A DNA stretch of 64,000 nucleotides from Zunongwangia pacifica. GTDB taxonomy: Bacteria > Bacteroidota > Bacteroidia > Flavobacteriales > Flavobacteriaceae. The notes under the pieces are model-generated. The model was not told where the DNA came from. It worked only from the letters and a program-made list of their open reading frames with translations, and searched no databases. The stretch is taken from NCBI RefSeq assembly GCF_023499215.1, contig NZ_JAKHSK010000005.1:1-64000 (forward strand), written 5' to 3'. Shown here piece by piece: positions 8,589-17,634 of the stretch (positions within the stretch are counted from its first letter, which is position 1; every line of letters starts with the position of its first letter). A program made the position numbers and the translations under genes.

Positions 8589-9590
8589 ATGATGAGTGAA
8601 AAACAGACCTACAACATATTAATGATCGCTAACCCTGAAGAGGAAGTATTTCACCTTAAAGATTATCTTGATAAATCGCTTATCATCACCAAAGTAACGT
8701 ATGCAAACTCTACAACAAATGCTATTGACGAGCTCAAAAAGCAAAATTACCATATCATTTTTTTAGATCTGGGAAAACCGGGTAAGAGAGCATTCACCAA
8801 AATAGATCATATTCTTTCCTTTACAACCGCTATACCCACAGTAATTTTGAGTAATGAATTAAACATGTGTTTTAGCATTCGCTGTCTGGAAAGAGGAGCT
8901 TCAGACTACTTAATAAAAAATACCTTAGATAGTTTTACGATCTATAAGGCGATAAGGCACAATATCGATCGTCGCAGTTATATACAGGCTTTAGAAGAAG
9001 CAAAACTACGCTACAGCCGTTTATTTCATCTAAGTCCCCAACCCATGTGGGTGTACGACATCGAAAGCCTGCAATTTTTAGATGTTAATGAAGCTGCATT
9101 ACATAAATACGGTTATTCTATCAGTGAATTTTTATCCTTAAAAATTACAGATATTCGATCTGGAGGAGAAATTCCGAAAATGCTTAAATCTTTTTATGAG
9201 ACCAGAAAGCATATGACCAGAAACTATAAAGGAATTTTTAGGCATCAAACCAAGGATAATCAGATTATTGATGTCGAAATTCATAGTAATCTCATTAAAT
9301 TTAATAAGAGATCGGCCCGTTTAATCCTCGCCAATGATATTACAAAACAACTGAAGCATATTAAGGCGATAGAAAGCCAAAACCAAAAATTACGTGAAAT
9401 TGCCTGGACACAAAGCCATGTCGTAAGAGCCCCCTTAGTACGAATGATGGCCCTTATAAATATGCTTAATGAGCATTTTGAAGATAAATCTGAATTTTAT
9501 CTTGAACAAATAAACAAATCTGCACAGGAATTTGATAAAATTATTCGGGAAATTTCTGAAAAAACCGCTCAGATTGAATTAGAAGATTAA
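8589..9590 (+). CDS. Receiver-PAS-DHp protein lacking a kinase ATPase domain
   Basis: A 333-residue signalling protein. Residues about 7-125 form a receiver domain (NILMIANPEEE, FLDLGKPG with the phospho-acceptor aspartate position, IPTVILSNE, GASDYLIKN). Residues about 140-255 form a PAS domain (FHLSPQPMWVYDIESLQFLDVNEAALHKYGYS). Residues about 260-333 look like a histidine-kinase dimerisation segment with an H-box (IAWTQSHVVRAPLVRMMALI). The reading frame then stops and no HATPase domain follows in any frame. The ATG at 8589 (or 8592) is preferred to the open frame back to 8439, because the first 50 codons have no homology-like pattern and the receiver domain starts just after MMSEKQTY. No partner kinase or regulator is adjacent. 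Confidence 0.8.
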   Translation: MMSEKQTYNILMIANPEEEVFHLKDYLDKSLIITKVTYANSTTNAIDELKKQNYHIIFLDLGKPGKRAFTKIDHILSFTTAIPTVILSNELNMCFSIRCLERGASDYLIKNTLDSFTIYKAIRHNIDRRSYIQALEEAKLRYSRLFHLSPQPMWVYDIESLQFLDVNEAALHKYGYSISEFLSLKITDIRSGGEIPKMLKSFYETRKHMTRNYKGIFRHQTKDNQIIDVEIHSNLIKFNKRSARLILANDITKQLKHIKAIESQNQKLREIAWTQSHVVRAPLVRMMALINMLNEHFEDKSEFYLEQINKSAQEFDKIIREISEKTAQIELED

Positions 9591-9725
9591 CTGACAATCC
9601 TTAAACGCTTTGCTATTTTTGTTTGATATGTTGGTTTATCCAATATTTTTGTAGGTAAAATAGTATTTAATTTTTATATTCATAAAACCCAAATCGCGTG
9701 CTTTCGCACCAGTATCCTATTTATA

Positions 9726-10988
9726 ATGCAAAAAATAAATTGTTCTTATTTTAAATACTTTACGTTAATCTTCTTTTGCCTTTTTATAAAGCTTAATAGT
9801 AAAGCTCAGGAGTATGGCTCTGATGAGTTATTTAGCATGGCAAGAAACGCTGCCTTCGAAGAAGATGATTATCCTAAAGCCATTAAACTTGCCAAACAAG
9901 CCTTAAATCAAAGTCCGGATTATACAGGAATTCGCATTTTTCTAGGAAGAGTGTACACCTGGAGTAAAAAAACAGATAGCGCTCGGGTAGAATTTGAAAA
10001 GGTATTAAAAGACAATCCCGGACACGAGGATGGTTCTTTTGCCTACGGAAGTTTAGAATATTGGAATGATAATTCTAAAAAAGCGCTTAATATCGTTAAT
10101 AATGGTTTAAAGCAACACCCGGATTCTGAAAATCTATTGTTGCTGAAAGCAAAAGTACTACGGGATCTTAAAGAATATAAACTGGCACAGGAAGCCAATT
10201 CCAGGCTTTTAAAAATTAACCCGAAAAATACTGAAGCCCGCTCTTTAAGTCAGCGGTTAACCATACTTTCTGCCAAAAATCAAATTGGCGCTACGTACGA
10301 TTTTGTGTATTTCGATGAGCAATTTGATGATCCCTGGCACCTTGCCAGTATCGATTACACCAGACAAACCAAAATAGGATCTGTCGTAGCAAGAGTTAAT
10401 TACGCTAATCGATTTAACACCGATGCTTTTCAGTTTGAAGTCGACGCCTACCCAAGTATTTCCAATACTTTTTATGCGTATGTAAATGCAGGATTTTCAG
10501 ATAACGCAGGGATTTTTCCCGAGTATCGCGCCGGTTTCTCCCTTTATGCCAATCTTCCCTGGGCTTTAGAGGCCGAAGCGGGATTCCGATTATTAGGTTT
10601 TGACGATGAAACCTGGATTTACACTGCTTCTATCGGAAAGTATTATAAGAGCTTTTGGTTTAATTTCAGGACTTTTTTAACGCCTTCAAATAATTCCGTA
10701 TCTCAATCCTTTAGCTTAATGACACGCTATTATCTTGGTGGAGCAGATGATTATCTTAGTTTAAGAATAGGTACCGGGTTGTCACCAGACAATCAAACCA
10801 ATAATATTTTGTACAATAACGGCAATCAATATCGCCTAAAATCGAACAATATTTCTTTAGGTTTTCGTAAAACACTTTGGGCAACTAATGTGGTATTTAT
10901 AGAAACAAGTCTTGAAAATCAGGAATATCGCCAGGGAGAAACTGGTAATCAATTAACGATAGGCGTAGGATATTTAAAACGTTTTTAA
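9726..10988 (+). CDS. YaiO family outer-membrane beta-barrel protein with TPR repeats
   Basis: A 420-residue envelope protein. Residues 1-28 form a signal peptide (hydrophobic LIFFCLFIKLNSKAQ). Residues about 30-190 form TPR-like helices (DDYPKAIKLAKQAL, then ARVEFEKVLKDNPGHEDG and LQHPDSENLLLLKAKVL-like repeats). The rest is a C-terminal barrel with alternating aromatic strands that ends in the aromatic residue F. This fits the YaiO family, which in enterics lies beside glycosyltransferase and deacetylase genes. Its stop is one base from the next start (10990), so the two are translated together. A role in export or modification of a surface glycan is inference. Confidence 0.8.
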   Translation: MQKINCSYFKYFTLIFFCLFIKLNSKAQEYGSDELFSMARNAAFEEDDYPKAIKLAKQALNQSPDYTGIRIFLGRVYTWSKKTDSARVEFEKVLKDNPGHEDGSFAYGSLEYWNDNSKKALNIVNNGLKQHPDSENLLLLKAKVLRDLKEYKLAQEANSRLLKINPKNTEARSLSQRLTILSAKNQIGATYDFVYFDEQFDDPWHLASIDYTRQTKIGSVVARVNYANRFNTDAFQFEVDAYPSISNTFYAYVNAGFSDNAGIFPEYRAGFSLYANLPWALEAEAGFRLLGFDDETWIYTASIGKYYKSFWFNFRTFLTPSNNSVSQSFSLMTRYYLGGADDYLSLRIGTGLSPDNQTNNILYNNGNQYRLKSNNISLGFRKTLWATNVVFIETSLENQEYRQGETGNQLTIGVGYLKRF

Positions 10989-10989
10989 A

Positions 10990-12168
10990 ATGCTTAAAAA
11001 GCGTTTAAAACACATCATTATCATTTTAGTTTTATTGCTGCCGGTTTTTATGTTTCTGGCCTGGTTTTTTACGCCTAAAACTAAAATGGTCGCAGCGATT
11101 ATCGATAAAACTGTTTTAACCACAGAAGGTCAGGAACACATTTCTTTAGATTGGGTGCTTAACTACAAAAAATACACAAAAACATCTACAAAATTCTATA
11201 AAAGAAGTGAAGATTATTTCGGTTTTTTTCCAAAAGACGATGAGGAATTTGATCTTCGGGGTTTAGAACGTTTTCCTTCCAACAAAATAGAACAGCTAAG
11301 CAATGATGCCGATTTGGTGTATTTTACCGATACCTACGGAATTTATACCAACGAGTGGTATGCGCAAAAAAATCAGACCGAGCGATCTGGTATTGTTTAC
11401 GGCGGATTGAAAGAAAACGACATGGAATTCCTTCAGAAAATGAAGGATAAGAATAAGCTTATTATAACCGAATTTAATACGTTTGCCTCTCCCACCGCTT
11501 ATGATATTCGAAGAAAATTCGAACGAACTTTTGGGTTAAAATGGACGGGTTGGACGGGTCGTTATTTTGATAATTTAGATACCCTTACCAACAAAGAATT
11601 ACCGCGATGGTTAATTAGAAACTACCTGAATCAACACGGTAATAAATGGCCTTTTAAAAAATCTGGAGTAGCCTTTGTGCATGAGGACGATCAGGTGACC
11701 ATTCTTGAAGATAGCATTCATTTAGAACGTGAAATTCCGCAGATTTTAAGTAATGACTACGGAAAAAAACGCTTTTCGCTCCCCGATGAAATGAAGTATC
11801 CATTTTGGTTTGATATTATTCAAAATACTTCAGCAATCAATAAAACTGCCGCCAATTATAAACTTTTTACTACAGAAGAAGGAAATCGGGAATTAAAGAA
11901 ATACGGGATACCTACTTCTTTTCCGGCAGTAACTTACCACGTGGATAGCGATTACGAGTTCTATTACTTCTCTGGTGATTTTTGTGATAACCCCATCGCC
12001 ATGGAAACTTCTTATTTTAAAGGAATTGGCTTCTTTAAGCGCTTCTTTTATAACGATAGGGACAAAACCGAAAGAGCCAGCTTCTTTTGGAAGTTTTATC
12101 GCCCCATGCTTCAAACCATTTTAGAAGATTACCAGAAAAAAATCAGTGCTAAAAACAACGAATCTTAG
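10990..12168 (+). CDS. Conserved membrane-anchored protein of unknown function, YaiO partner
   Basis: A 392-residue protein with one N-terminal membrane anchor (HIIIILVLLLPVFMFLAWFF) and a large domain outside the cytoplasm. The middle part reads like a Rossmann or amidotransferase-like fold (DADLVYFTDTYGIY, GGLKENDMEFLQKMKDKNKLIITEFNTFASP), and the second half has an aromatic-rich region (GLKWTGWTGRYFDN) and FWKFYRPML near the end. I do not recognise a named family. It is coupled to the YaiO barrel and overlaps the stop codon of the opposite LTA-synthase-like gene by four bases, so a joint envelope role is likely but undefined. Confidence 0.75.
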   Translation: MLKKRLKHIIIILVLLLPVFMFLAWFFTPKTKMVAAIIDKTVLTTEGQEHISLDWVLNYKKYTKTSTKFYKRSEDYFGFFPKDDEEFDLRGLERFPSNKIEQLSNDADLVYFTDTYGIYTNEWYAQKNQTERSGIVYGGLKENDMEFLQKMKDKNKLIITEFNTFASPTAYDIRRKFERTFGLKWTGWTGRYFDNLDTLTNKELPRWLIRNYLNQHGNKWPFKKSGVAFVHEDDQVTILEDSIHLEREIPQILSNDYGKKRFSLPDEMKYPFWFDIIQNTSAINKTAANYKLFTTEEGNRELKKYGIPTSFPAVTYHVDSDYEFYYFSGDFCDNPIAMETSYFKGIGFFKRFFYNDRDKTERASFFWKFYRPMLQTILEDYQKKISAKNNES

Positions 12169-14213
12169 TTGGCGTACTTTACGTAAACCGAATCTGGAAT
12201 TATTTTTCCGCCATTGGTAATTATCGCGTTCTTCTGCTTAAATCCGTTATAAGCATCCATAATACTTTGTTGCTGATCGGGATCGTTTACCGGTCTTTCC
12301 CCCATATTTTCAAGAATCTCATAAAGCCGGTCACCATTAAGATGATAGGTTCCTACCACATAATCTTTCATGTTCACCTTGGTTTGAATTAATGGGATCT
12401 GATGAATATTCCTAAAGTTGGCAACGGTATCTAATCCTTTCCCTAACCAGCTGGTATTCTCAGGAAGATCAAGCGAGTAATTAGATTTCAGCAATCTTAA
12501 AATACTTGGGGCAACATCAGAATGAGACGATATTGATGCCATTTCTGAAGTACGACTTAGCATTGGCGAATACATAATTAAAGGCACATGATAGCGATCG
12601 ATAACCGTGGCCATAGGAATTTCTGGCATACGGTGATCGCCAGTGATCAGGAAAATGGTATTCTTAAAGTCAGGACGCTTTTCGTAGTTTTCAAAGAACT
12701 TTTTCAGCATCGCATCAGTATACAGAATACTGGCGTATTGATCTCGATAAGCGAGATAATCCTGTTTTTTAGAATCTGTAAATTCCAGCTCGGTCATCCG
12801 CTCTTCAAACCGATCATAAAATTCCTGCTGATTATTAATTTTGAACGGGTTGTGAGAAGAAACCGTAAGTAAAACGCCTAATTGAGGTTTTGCTGTACTA
12901 TCTGAAGGTCGCGTATTTAAATATTCGGCATAAAGCGCTTCATCATCATAACCCCAGGTGAATCCATTTGTCTCTGGTAGTAATCCTGCATTTGTAGAAA
13001 ACGCATCTTTGTCGATTAGATCGTCAATTTTATTTCTTCTTAAATACAGCTCCATATTATCGAAACTCGCATCGCCACCGTAGTAAAATGAAGTTTCATA
13101 ACCATTATGTTTTAAAAGATTTAATAATGATAATTGGTTCGGCATTTTCTCTCCCAAGCCTAAATAACCACTTTGCGCAAAAGGCAATGACCCTAAAATA
13201 GAAGGTAATACGGCGAAAGTACGCCCACCCTGACTAAGAAAATTTTTCCAGTACAAACTTTTTGTAGAAAGGGAATCTAAAAAAGGGGTCCAATTTCCTA
13301 AATAAGCACCTTTATTGGTAAAAGCACGACCTAAACCTTCAACCAGAATAATAACAACATTCGGTTTCTTTTCATTCAGATTAAAATATGGCGAAAGCAC
13401 ATCGGTATCTGAATCTACATGATAAAAAGGATAATTGCTTTCATCTAAATATTCATAATCCACGACAGAATTATCAAGGTTATCGTAAATACCAATATAA
13501 TTATCGGCATAAATATCGACGTCGTAATCGGTCTTCGGAAAGAAATAATAATATGAGCTTGTAAAAAAATAGTCTGATTTATTAGTAACCAGGTTACTGG
13601 CAAAAGTAGTTTGTAAACTTATCTGGCTCCACGCTGAAGTCGTTGGCGTAAAGAAAATGATTACTGAAGCGATTGGATAAAGAATTCCTAAAACCCACGG
13701 CAATTTAATAAATCTTGGCAACCACCATAAAATAGCTATGCAAATACTTACTACAATTAAAAACTGAAACACCGCTACAAAACTTAAACCACCAGAAGCT
13801 CCTAGAGTTTGTTGAACATCTTCTAAAGAATAACTAAAAAGATCTGCTCCCAATAAGTTTAAAGAGGTGGTAAAGTATAACACCAAGGCCGTTTGGATAA
13901 TGGCCGCGATACAAATAAAAGTTTTAAAAATGATCTTGGCCCATTTAGGATGGATCACATAAAAAATAGTGTAGAAAATATAACAAAACGCACCCCACTT
14001 CAACCAGAGCAATACATCCATCCAACAACTATACATCAATAAATGGAAGAAATTTTCCTGTACAGCATTTACTACGGTATTATAGAAAAGCTCTAAAGCA
14101 CTTAACAGAAACAATAATAATAGCCATACCAGTGCAATTGAAAAGAAATCTCTGGTAGCATTAATTAATTTCTCCCTAAAACTTAGATGATCGAATGAAG
14201 TTTCCTGAGACAT
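12165..14213 (-). CDS. LTA synthase-like sulfatase-fold transferase, membrane-bound
   Basis: A 682-residue protein with five predicted N-terminal membrane helices (residues about 25-190) and an extracytoplasmic catalytic domain of the alkaline phosphatase/sulfatase superfamily. Metal and catalytic positions match LtaS: E292 (ILVEGLG), nucleophile T332 (GGRTFAVLPS), H454 (VSSHNPF), D526 and H527 (TGDHRMPE). Related enzymes transfer phosphoglycerol or phosphoethanolamine to glycans. In a Gram-negative cell the product would not be LTA, so a periplasmic or surface glycan is the probable acceptor. It converges with the YaiO gene pair, whose last stop it overlaps. Confidence 0.9.
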   Translation of the reverse strand: MSQETSFDHLSFREKLINATRDFFSIALVWLLLLFLLSALELFYNTVVNAVQENFFHLLMYSCWMDVLLWLKWGAFCYIFYTIFYVIHPKWAKIIFKTFICIAAIIQTALVLYFTTSLNLLGADLFSYSLEDVQQTLGASGGLSFVAVFQFLIVVSICIAILWWLPRFIKLPWVLGILYPIASVIIFFTPTTSAWSQISLQTTFASNLVTNKSDYFFTSSYYYFFPKTDYDVDIYADNYIGIYDNLDNSVVDYEYLDESNYPFYHVDSDTDVLSPYFNLNEKKPNVVIILVEGLGRAFTNKGAYLGNWTPFLDSLSTKSLYWKNFLSQGGRTFAVLPSILGSLPFAQSGYLGLGEKMPNQLSLLNLLKHNGYETSFYYGGDASFDNMELYLRRNKIDDLIDKDAFSTNAGLLPETNGFTWGYDDEALYAEYLNTRPSDSTAKPQLGVLLTVSSHNPFKINNQQEFYDRFEERMTELEFTDSKKQDYLAYRDQYASILYTDAMLKKFFENYEKRPDFKNTIFLITGDHRMPEIPMATVIDRYHVPLIMYSPMLSRTSEMASISSHSDVAPSILRLLKSNYSLDLPENTSWLGKGLDTVANFRNIHQIPLIQTKVNMKDYVVGTYHLNGDRLYEILENMGERPVNDPDQQQSIMDAYNGFKQKNAIITNGGKIIPDSVYVKYAN

Positions 14214-14326
14214 ACCTTGTATTTACCTACAACCAAAATATCAAAAAAAGATGTATTCTTTGATGAAGAGGGTATAAAATCGAAGATTTATTTTTGAATG
14301 CCCGCAATAGATGATAATGAGGTTTG

Positions 14327-14370
14327 GTCACCCTGAACTTCTCCTCGATAGCTATCGGAACGGAATCACG
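14327..14370. repeat. Short copy of a dispersed intergenic repeat
   Basis: The 252 bp between the LTA-synthase-like start and the RimO terminator hold no gene. They contain GTCACCCTGAACTT followed by the 12-bp palindrome CGATAGCTATCG (14346-14357) and GGAA. The 15-mer CGATAGCTATCGGAA recurs in the element at 55831-55983. It looks like a fragment of the same family. Confidence 0.5.
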
Positions 14371-14465
14371 AAAACAACGAATTATTACAAATTAAGGATA
14401 ATCAAATTTTTAAACATCATCATACTTCGAAACTCAATTATAGTTATTTGACCATAATTAACAAA

Positions 14466-14500
14466 AAAAGGATTGCATTATAAAATAATGCGATCCTTTT
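14466..14500 (-). terminator. Terminator of rimO
   Basis: AAAAGGAT..GCATTAT pairs with ATAATGC..ATCCTTTT around a short A-rich loop, with T-runs on both sides so that it could work in both directions. It lies 22 bp past the RimO stop. Confidence 0.75.
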
Positions 14501-14521
14501 TCATTTACTAATTTTTTAAAG

Positions 14522-15871
14522 CTATACCGTTTTTATTTTCAGTTCTTTTCGTGTAGGCTTTGCTTCAGCATTTAATGGTGTGCCGTATAAATCGAAATCA
14601 GCGGCATCGGTGATCTTAATATCGTAATATTCACCTGTTTTTAGGTAAATTTCAGTAGCATCTATCAAGACTTCGTTATCCACGTCGGGCGAATCAAATT
14701 CGGTTCTCCCAACAAAATAATTTCCTTCTTTTCTATCGATGATCACCTTAAAGGTTTCCCCTATCTTTTGCTGATTCAATTCCCAGGAAATTTGCGACTG
14801 AATTTCCATAATTTCATTGGCGCGCTCCTGCTTTACCTCATCTGGAACATCGTCCTCTAGATTATACGCATGGGTGTTTTCTTCGTGAGAATAAGTAAAA
14901 CATCCCAAACGCTCAAAACGTATTTCTTTAACCCATTCTTTTAGTTCCTGAAAATGCTCCTCTGTTTCTCCAGGATAGCCAACGATAAGCGTGGTCCTTA
15001 TGGCCATTTCTGGAACCGTTTCACGGAATTTATATAAAAGATCGGTCGTTTTTTTATGAGTTGTACCGCGACGCATCGATTTTAAAAGATCATCTGAAAT
15101 ATGCTGTAGCGGGATATCAAGATAGTTACAAATCTTAGGTTCACGCTTCATGATCTCTAACACATCCATTGGGAAACCTGTTGGAAATGCATAATGCAAA
15201 CGAATCCACTCGATCCCTTCTACTTTCACCAAATTCTCTAATAATTCGGCTAAATTCCTTTTTTTATAAAGGTCAAGACCGTAATACGTAAGATCCTGAG
15301 CGATAAGAATTAATTCTTTCACTCCGTTTGCGGCTAGTTTTTTAGCTTCAGTAACTAAATGTTCGATGGGTGTCGATTTATGACCACCGCGCATTAAAGG
15401 AATCGCACAAAAACTACAGGGACGATCGCAACCTTCAGCAATCTTTAAATACGCATAGTTTTTTGGAGTGGTAGTTAAACGCTCCCCAATAAGCTCGTGC
15501 TTATAATCGGCTTCCAGAGCTTTTAGTAAACCGGGAAGTTCTGTCGTACCAAAATACTGATCTACATTTGGGATTTCCTTTTGCAAATCGGGTTTATAGC
15601 GTTCACTTAAACAGCCGGTTACAAAAACTTTATCTACATCGCCCTGCTCCTTTTTTTCTACAAACTCTAAAATGGTATTCACCGATTGCTCTTTGGCGTT
15701 ATCGATAAAACCGCAGGTATTTATCACTACAATATTTCCCTCCTGCTCGTGTACAACATCTTTATTATTCGCTTTTAACTGCCCCATCAACACTTCGCTG
15801 TCGTAAACATTCTTACTACAACCAAGGGTTACTACATTTATTCTGTTCTTTTTTAGCGATTTAGTCCTCAT
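14522..15871 (-). CDS. rimO: Ribosomal protein S12 methylthiotransferase RimO
   Basis: A 449-residue radical-SAM methylthiotransferase that modifies the conserved aspartate of ribosomal protein S12. The N-terminal domain has three cluster cysteines C18 (LGCSKN), C53 (NTCGF) and C87 (TGCLSERY). The radical-SAM motif is C148-x3-C152-x2-C155 (GCDRPCSFC). A TRAM domain forms the C-terminus. The SPLM-like PLMRGGHKS stretch and the length favour RimO over MiaB. A -7 box TACTTTTG on the minus strand (15894-15901) lies 23 bp ahead of the start. Confidence 0.95.
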   Translation of the reverse strand: MRTKSLKKNRINVVTLGCSKNVYDSEVLMGQLKANNKDVVHEQEGNIVVINTCGFIDNAKEQSVNTILEFVEKKEQGDVDKVFVTGCLSERYKPDLQKEIPNVDQYFGTTELPGLLKALEADYKHELIGERLTTTPKNYAYLKIAEGCDRPCSFCAIPLMRGGHKSTPIEHLVTEAKKLAANGVKELILIAQDLTYYGLDLYKKRNLAELLENLVKVEGIEWIRLHYAFPTGFPMDVLEIMKREPKICNYLDIPLQHISDDLLKSMRRGTTHKKTTDLLYKFRETVPEMAIRTTLIVGYPGETEEHFQELKEWVKEIRFERLGCFTYSHEENTHAYNLEDDVPDEVKQERANEIMEIQSQISWELNQQKIGETFKVIIDRKEGNYFVGRTEFDSPDVDNEVLIDATEIYLKTGEYYDIKITDAADFDLYGTPLNAEAKPTRKELKIKTV

Positions 15872-15966
15872 GTAAAATCTTCGTTTAGGAGTGCAAAAGT
15901 AGTGAAGATGAACGAAATACTAAGGATCTCAGCCAAAATTTAGCGCTGAGGCTATTTTCTGTCGTT

Positions 15967-16218
15967 TTAATTTTCCTGAGATTTGATTTCTTCTTTAGGT
16001 TTCTTCCATAGTCCCAGGCAAATAACTCCTGAAATAAGCATGGCAGCAATAACGCCTGCAATTACAATTCCGTAACCATCACCCGCAAAACGATCCATAT
16101 CATAATCCATAAAAATAAAAAGATAGCCTATAAAAAGGGCATCTAATACCAATTGAATAATCCAATAGGCGATTTTACCTTTATGTGTTAGTTTTCGTAG
16201 AAACAATCGATCTAACAT
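15967..16218 (-). CDS. Small membrane protein of unknown function
   Basis: An 83-residue protein with two hydrophobic segments (about residues 17-37 IAYWIIQLVLDALFIGYLF and 49-70 GIVIAGVIAAMLISGVICLGL) and a charged C-terminal tail KKPKEEIKSQEN. The loop between the segments is acidic (DYDMDRFAGD). It is 95 bp upstream of rimO and in the same direction. I do not recognise a family. Confidence 0.65.
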   Translation of the reverse strand: MLDRLFLRKLTHKGKIAYWIIQLVLDALFIGYLFIFMDYDMDRFAGDGYGIVIAGVIAAMLISGVICLGLWKKPKEEIKSQEN

Positions 16219-16331
16219 ATATTGAGTTTTTTGGTCTTAAGTTTCTAGAACGATCTTAGTTTTTGATTATTTTATAGACAAAGAAGTTATTTTTAAGAAT
16301 AGCGTATCTTTAAGAAAATCTATTACAAACC

Positions 16332-17462
16332 ATGAAATCCCGTTTTTTGATTTTACTCCTTTTCATTGCAAGTTTATCACTTAATGCTCAGGAAACCGCA
16401 CGAGATCTAGGAATTATAACCGGCGTAATGCCGGTTGGAAAAACCAATAGCATCGTAGATGTAAACGGAGTTAAAGTTGGTCATACAACATTAATTAAAG
16501 GAGACTCTGTTAGAACCGGTGTAACGGCAATTTTACCCCATGGCGGCAATATTTTTCAGGATAAAGTTCCAGCTGCGGTTTTTGTGGGTAATGGCTTTGG
16601 AAAATTAGCAGGAACCACGCAAATAATTGAGCTTGGAAATATCGAAACTCCCATTATCCTTACCAATACTCTTAACGTTGCTACCGCTGTTGACGCGGTT
16701 ATAAAATATACGCTTAATTTACCGGGAAATGAAGATGTAAGATCGGTGAATGCCGTTGTTGGCGAAACCAACGATGGCTATCTAAATGATATTAGAGGGC
16801 AACATGTTGCTACCGCAGATGTTTTAAATGCCATAAAAAATGCCAACTCCAAAAAGCCAAAGCAGGGAAATGTTGGCGCCGGTACCGGCACAATCTGTTT
16901 TGGTTACAAAGGCGGAATAGGAACTTCTTCTCGTAAATTACCAGAAAAGCTTGGTGGTTATACTGTAGGGGTTTTGGTACAAACAAACTTTGGCGGAGTT
17001 CTGGATATTGGCGGCGTAAATATGGGTGAAAAATTAAAGAATTTTGCTTTTTCAGATGAATTGCAAAATAACGTAGATGGTAGTTGCATGGTAGTGGTAG
17101 CGACCGATGCTCCTTTAACCAATCGAAATTTAGAACGCCTTGCGAAACGTGCGTTTATGGGACTGGCGCAAACCGGCGGAATAGCCTCTAACGGAAGTGG
17201 GGATTATATCATTGCTTTTTCTACTGCGGAAGAAGTTCGAATTCCGCATCAAACTAAAGCATTATATAAAACGAAAACCGTTCCCAACGATTGGATGTCT
17301 CCGCTGTTTATGGCTGCCAATGAAGCAACAGAAGAAGCCATTATTAATAGTTTGTTTATGGCTGAAGATATGACCGGATACGAAGGCCATCAGATAAAAA
17401 AATTACCTGTAGATCAAGTATTATCGATCCTGAAAAAACAAGGAGTTCTGGAAAGTAAATAA
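16332..17462 (+). CDS. Secreted P1 family (DmpA-type) aminopeptidase
   Basis: A 376-residue Ntn-like hydrolase related to L-aminopeptidase/D-esterase DmpA. Residues 1-20 form a signal peptide (FLILLLFIASLSLNAQ), so it acts in the periplasm or outside. The family core is plain: GHTTLIKGD, TGVTAILPHGG, GNGFGKLAGTTQI, and NVGAGTGT near residue 180. Gly250-Ser251 in VDGSCMVVVATDAP is where the family cleaves itself into two chains, leaving serine as nucleophile, and NGSGDYIIAFST (287-298) supplies the second active-site part. It stands alone. Confidence 0.9.
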   Translation: MKSRFLILLLFIASLSLNAQETARDLGIITGVMPVGKTNSIVDVNGVKVGHTTLIKGDSVRTGVTAILPHGGNIFQDKVPAAVFVGNGFGKLAGTTQIIELGNIETPIILTNTLNVATAVDAVIKYTLNLPGNEDVRSVNAVVGETNDGYLNDIRGQHVATADVLNAIKNANSKKPKQGNVGAGTGTICFGYKGGIGTSSRKLPEKLGGYTVGVLVQTNFGGVLDIGGVNMGEKLKNFAFSDELQNNVDGSCMVVVATDAPLTNRNLERLAKRAFMGLAQTGGIASNGSGDYIIAFSTAEEVRIPHQTKALYKTKTVPNDWMSPLFMAANEATEEAIINSLFMAEDMTGYEGHQIKKLPVDQVLSILKKQGVLESK

Positions 17463-17634
17463 GATTTTAGGTCTTTCGTAATTTCTGATCACTGGGAATT
17501 TTGTCACTGCTTTAACGGAGAATTCAAGAATCAAGAGTCAGGAAACAAGACTATACAATTAATTTGAAAATAGATTATTTGAAAAGGATATGATATAACT
17601 TAATCCTTGAACTTTCTACTTTGAACTTTTAAAC

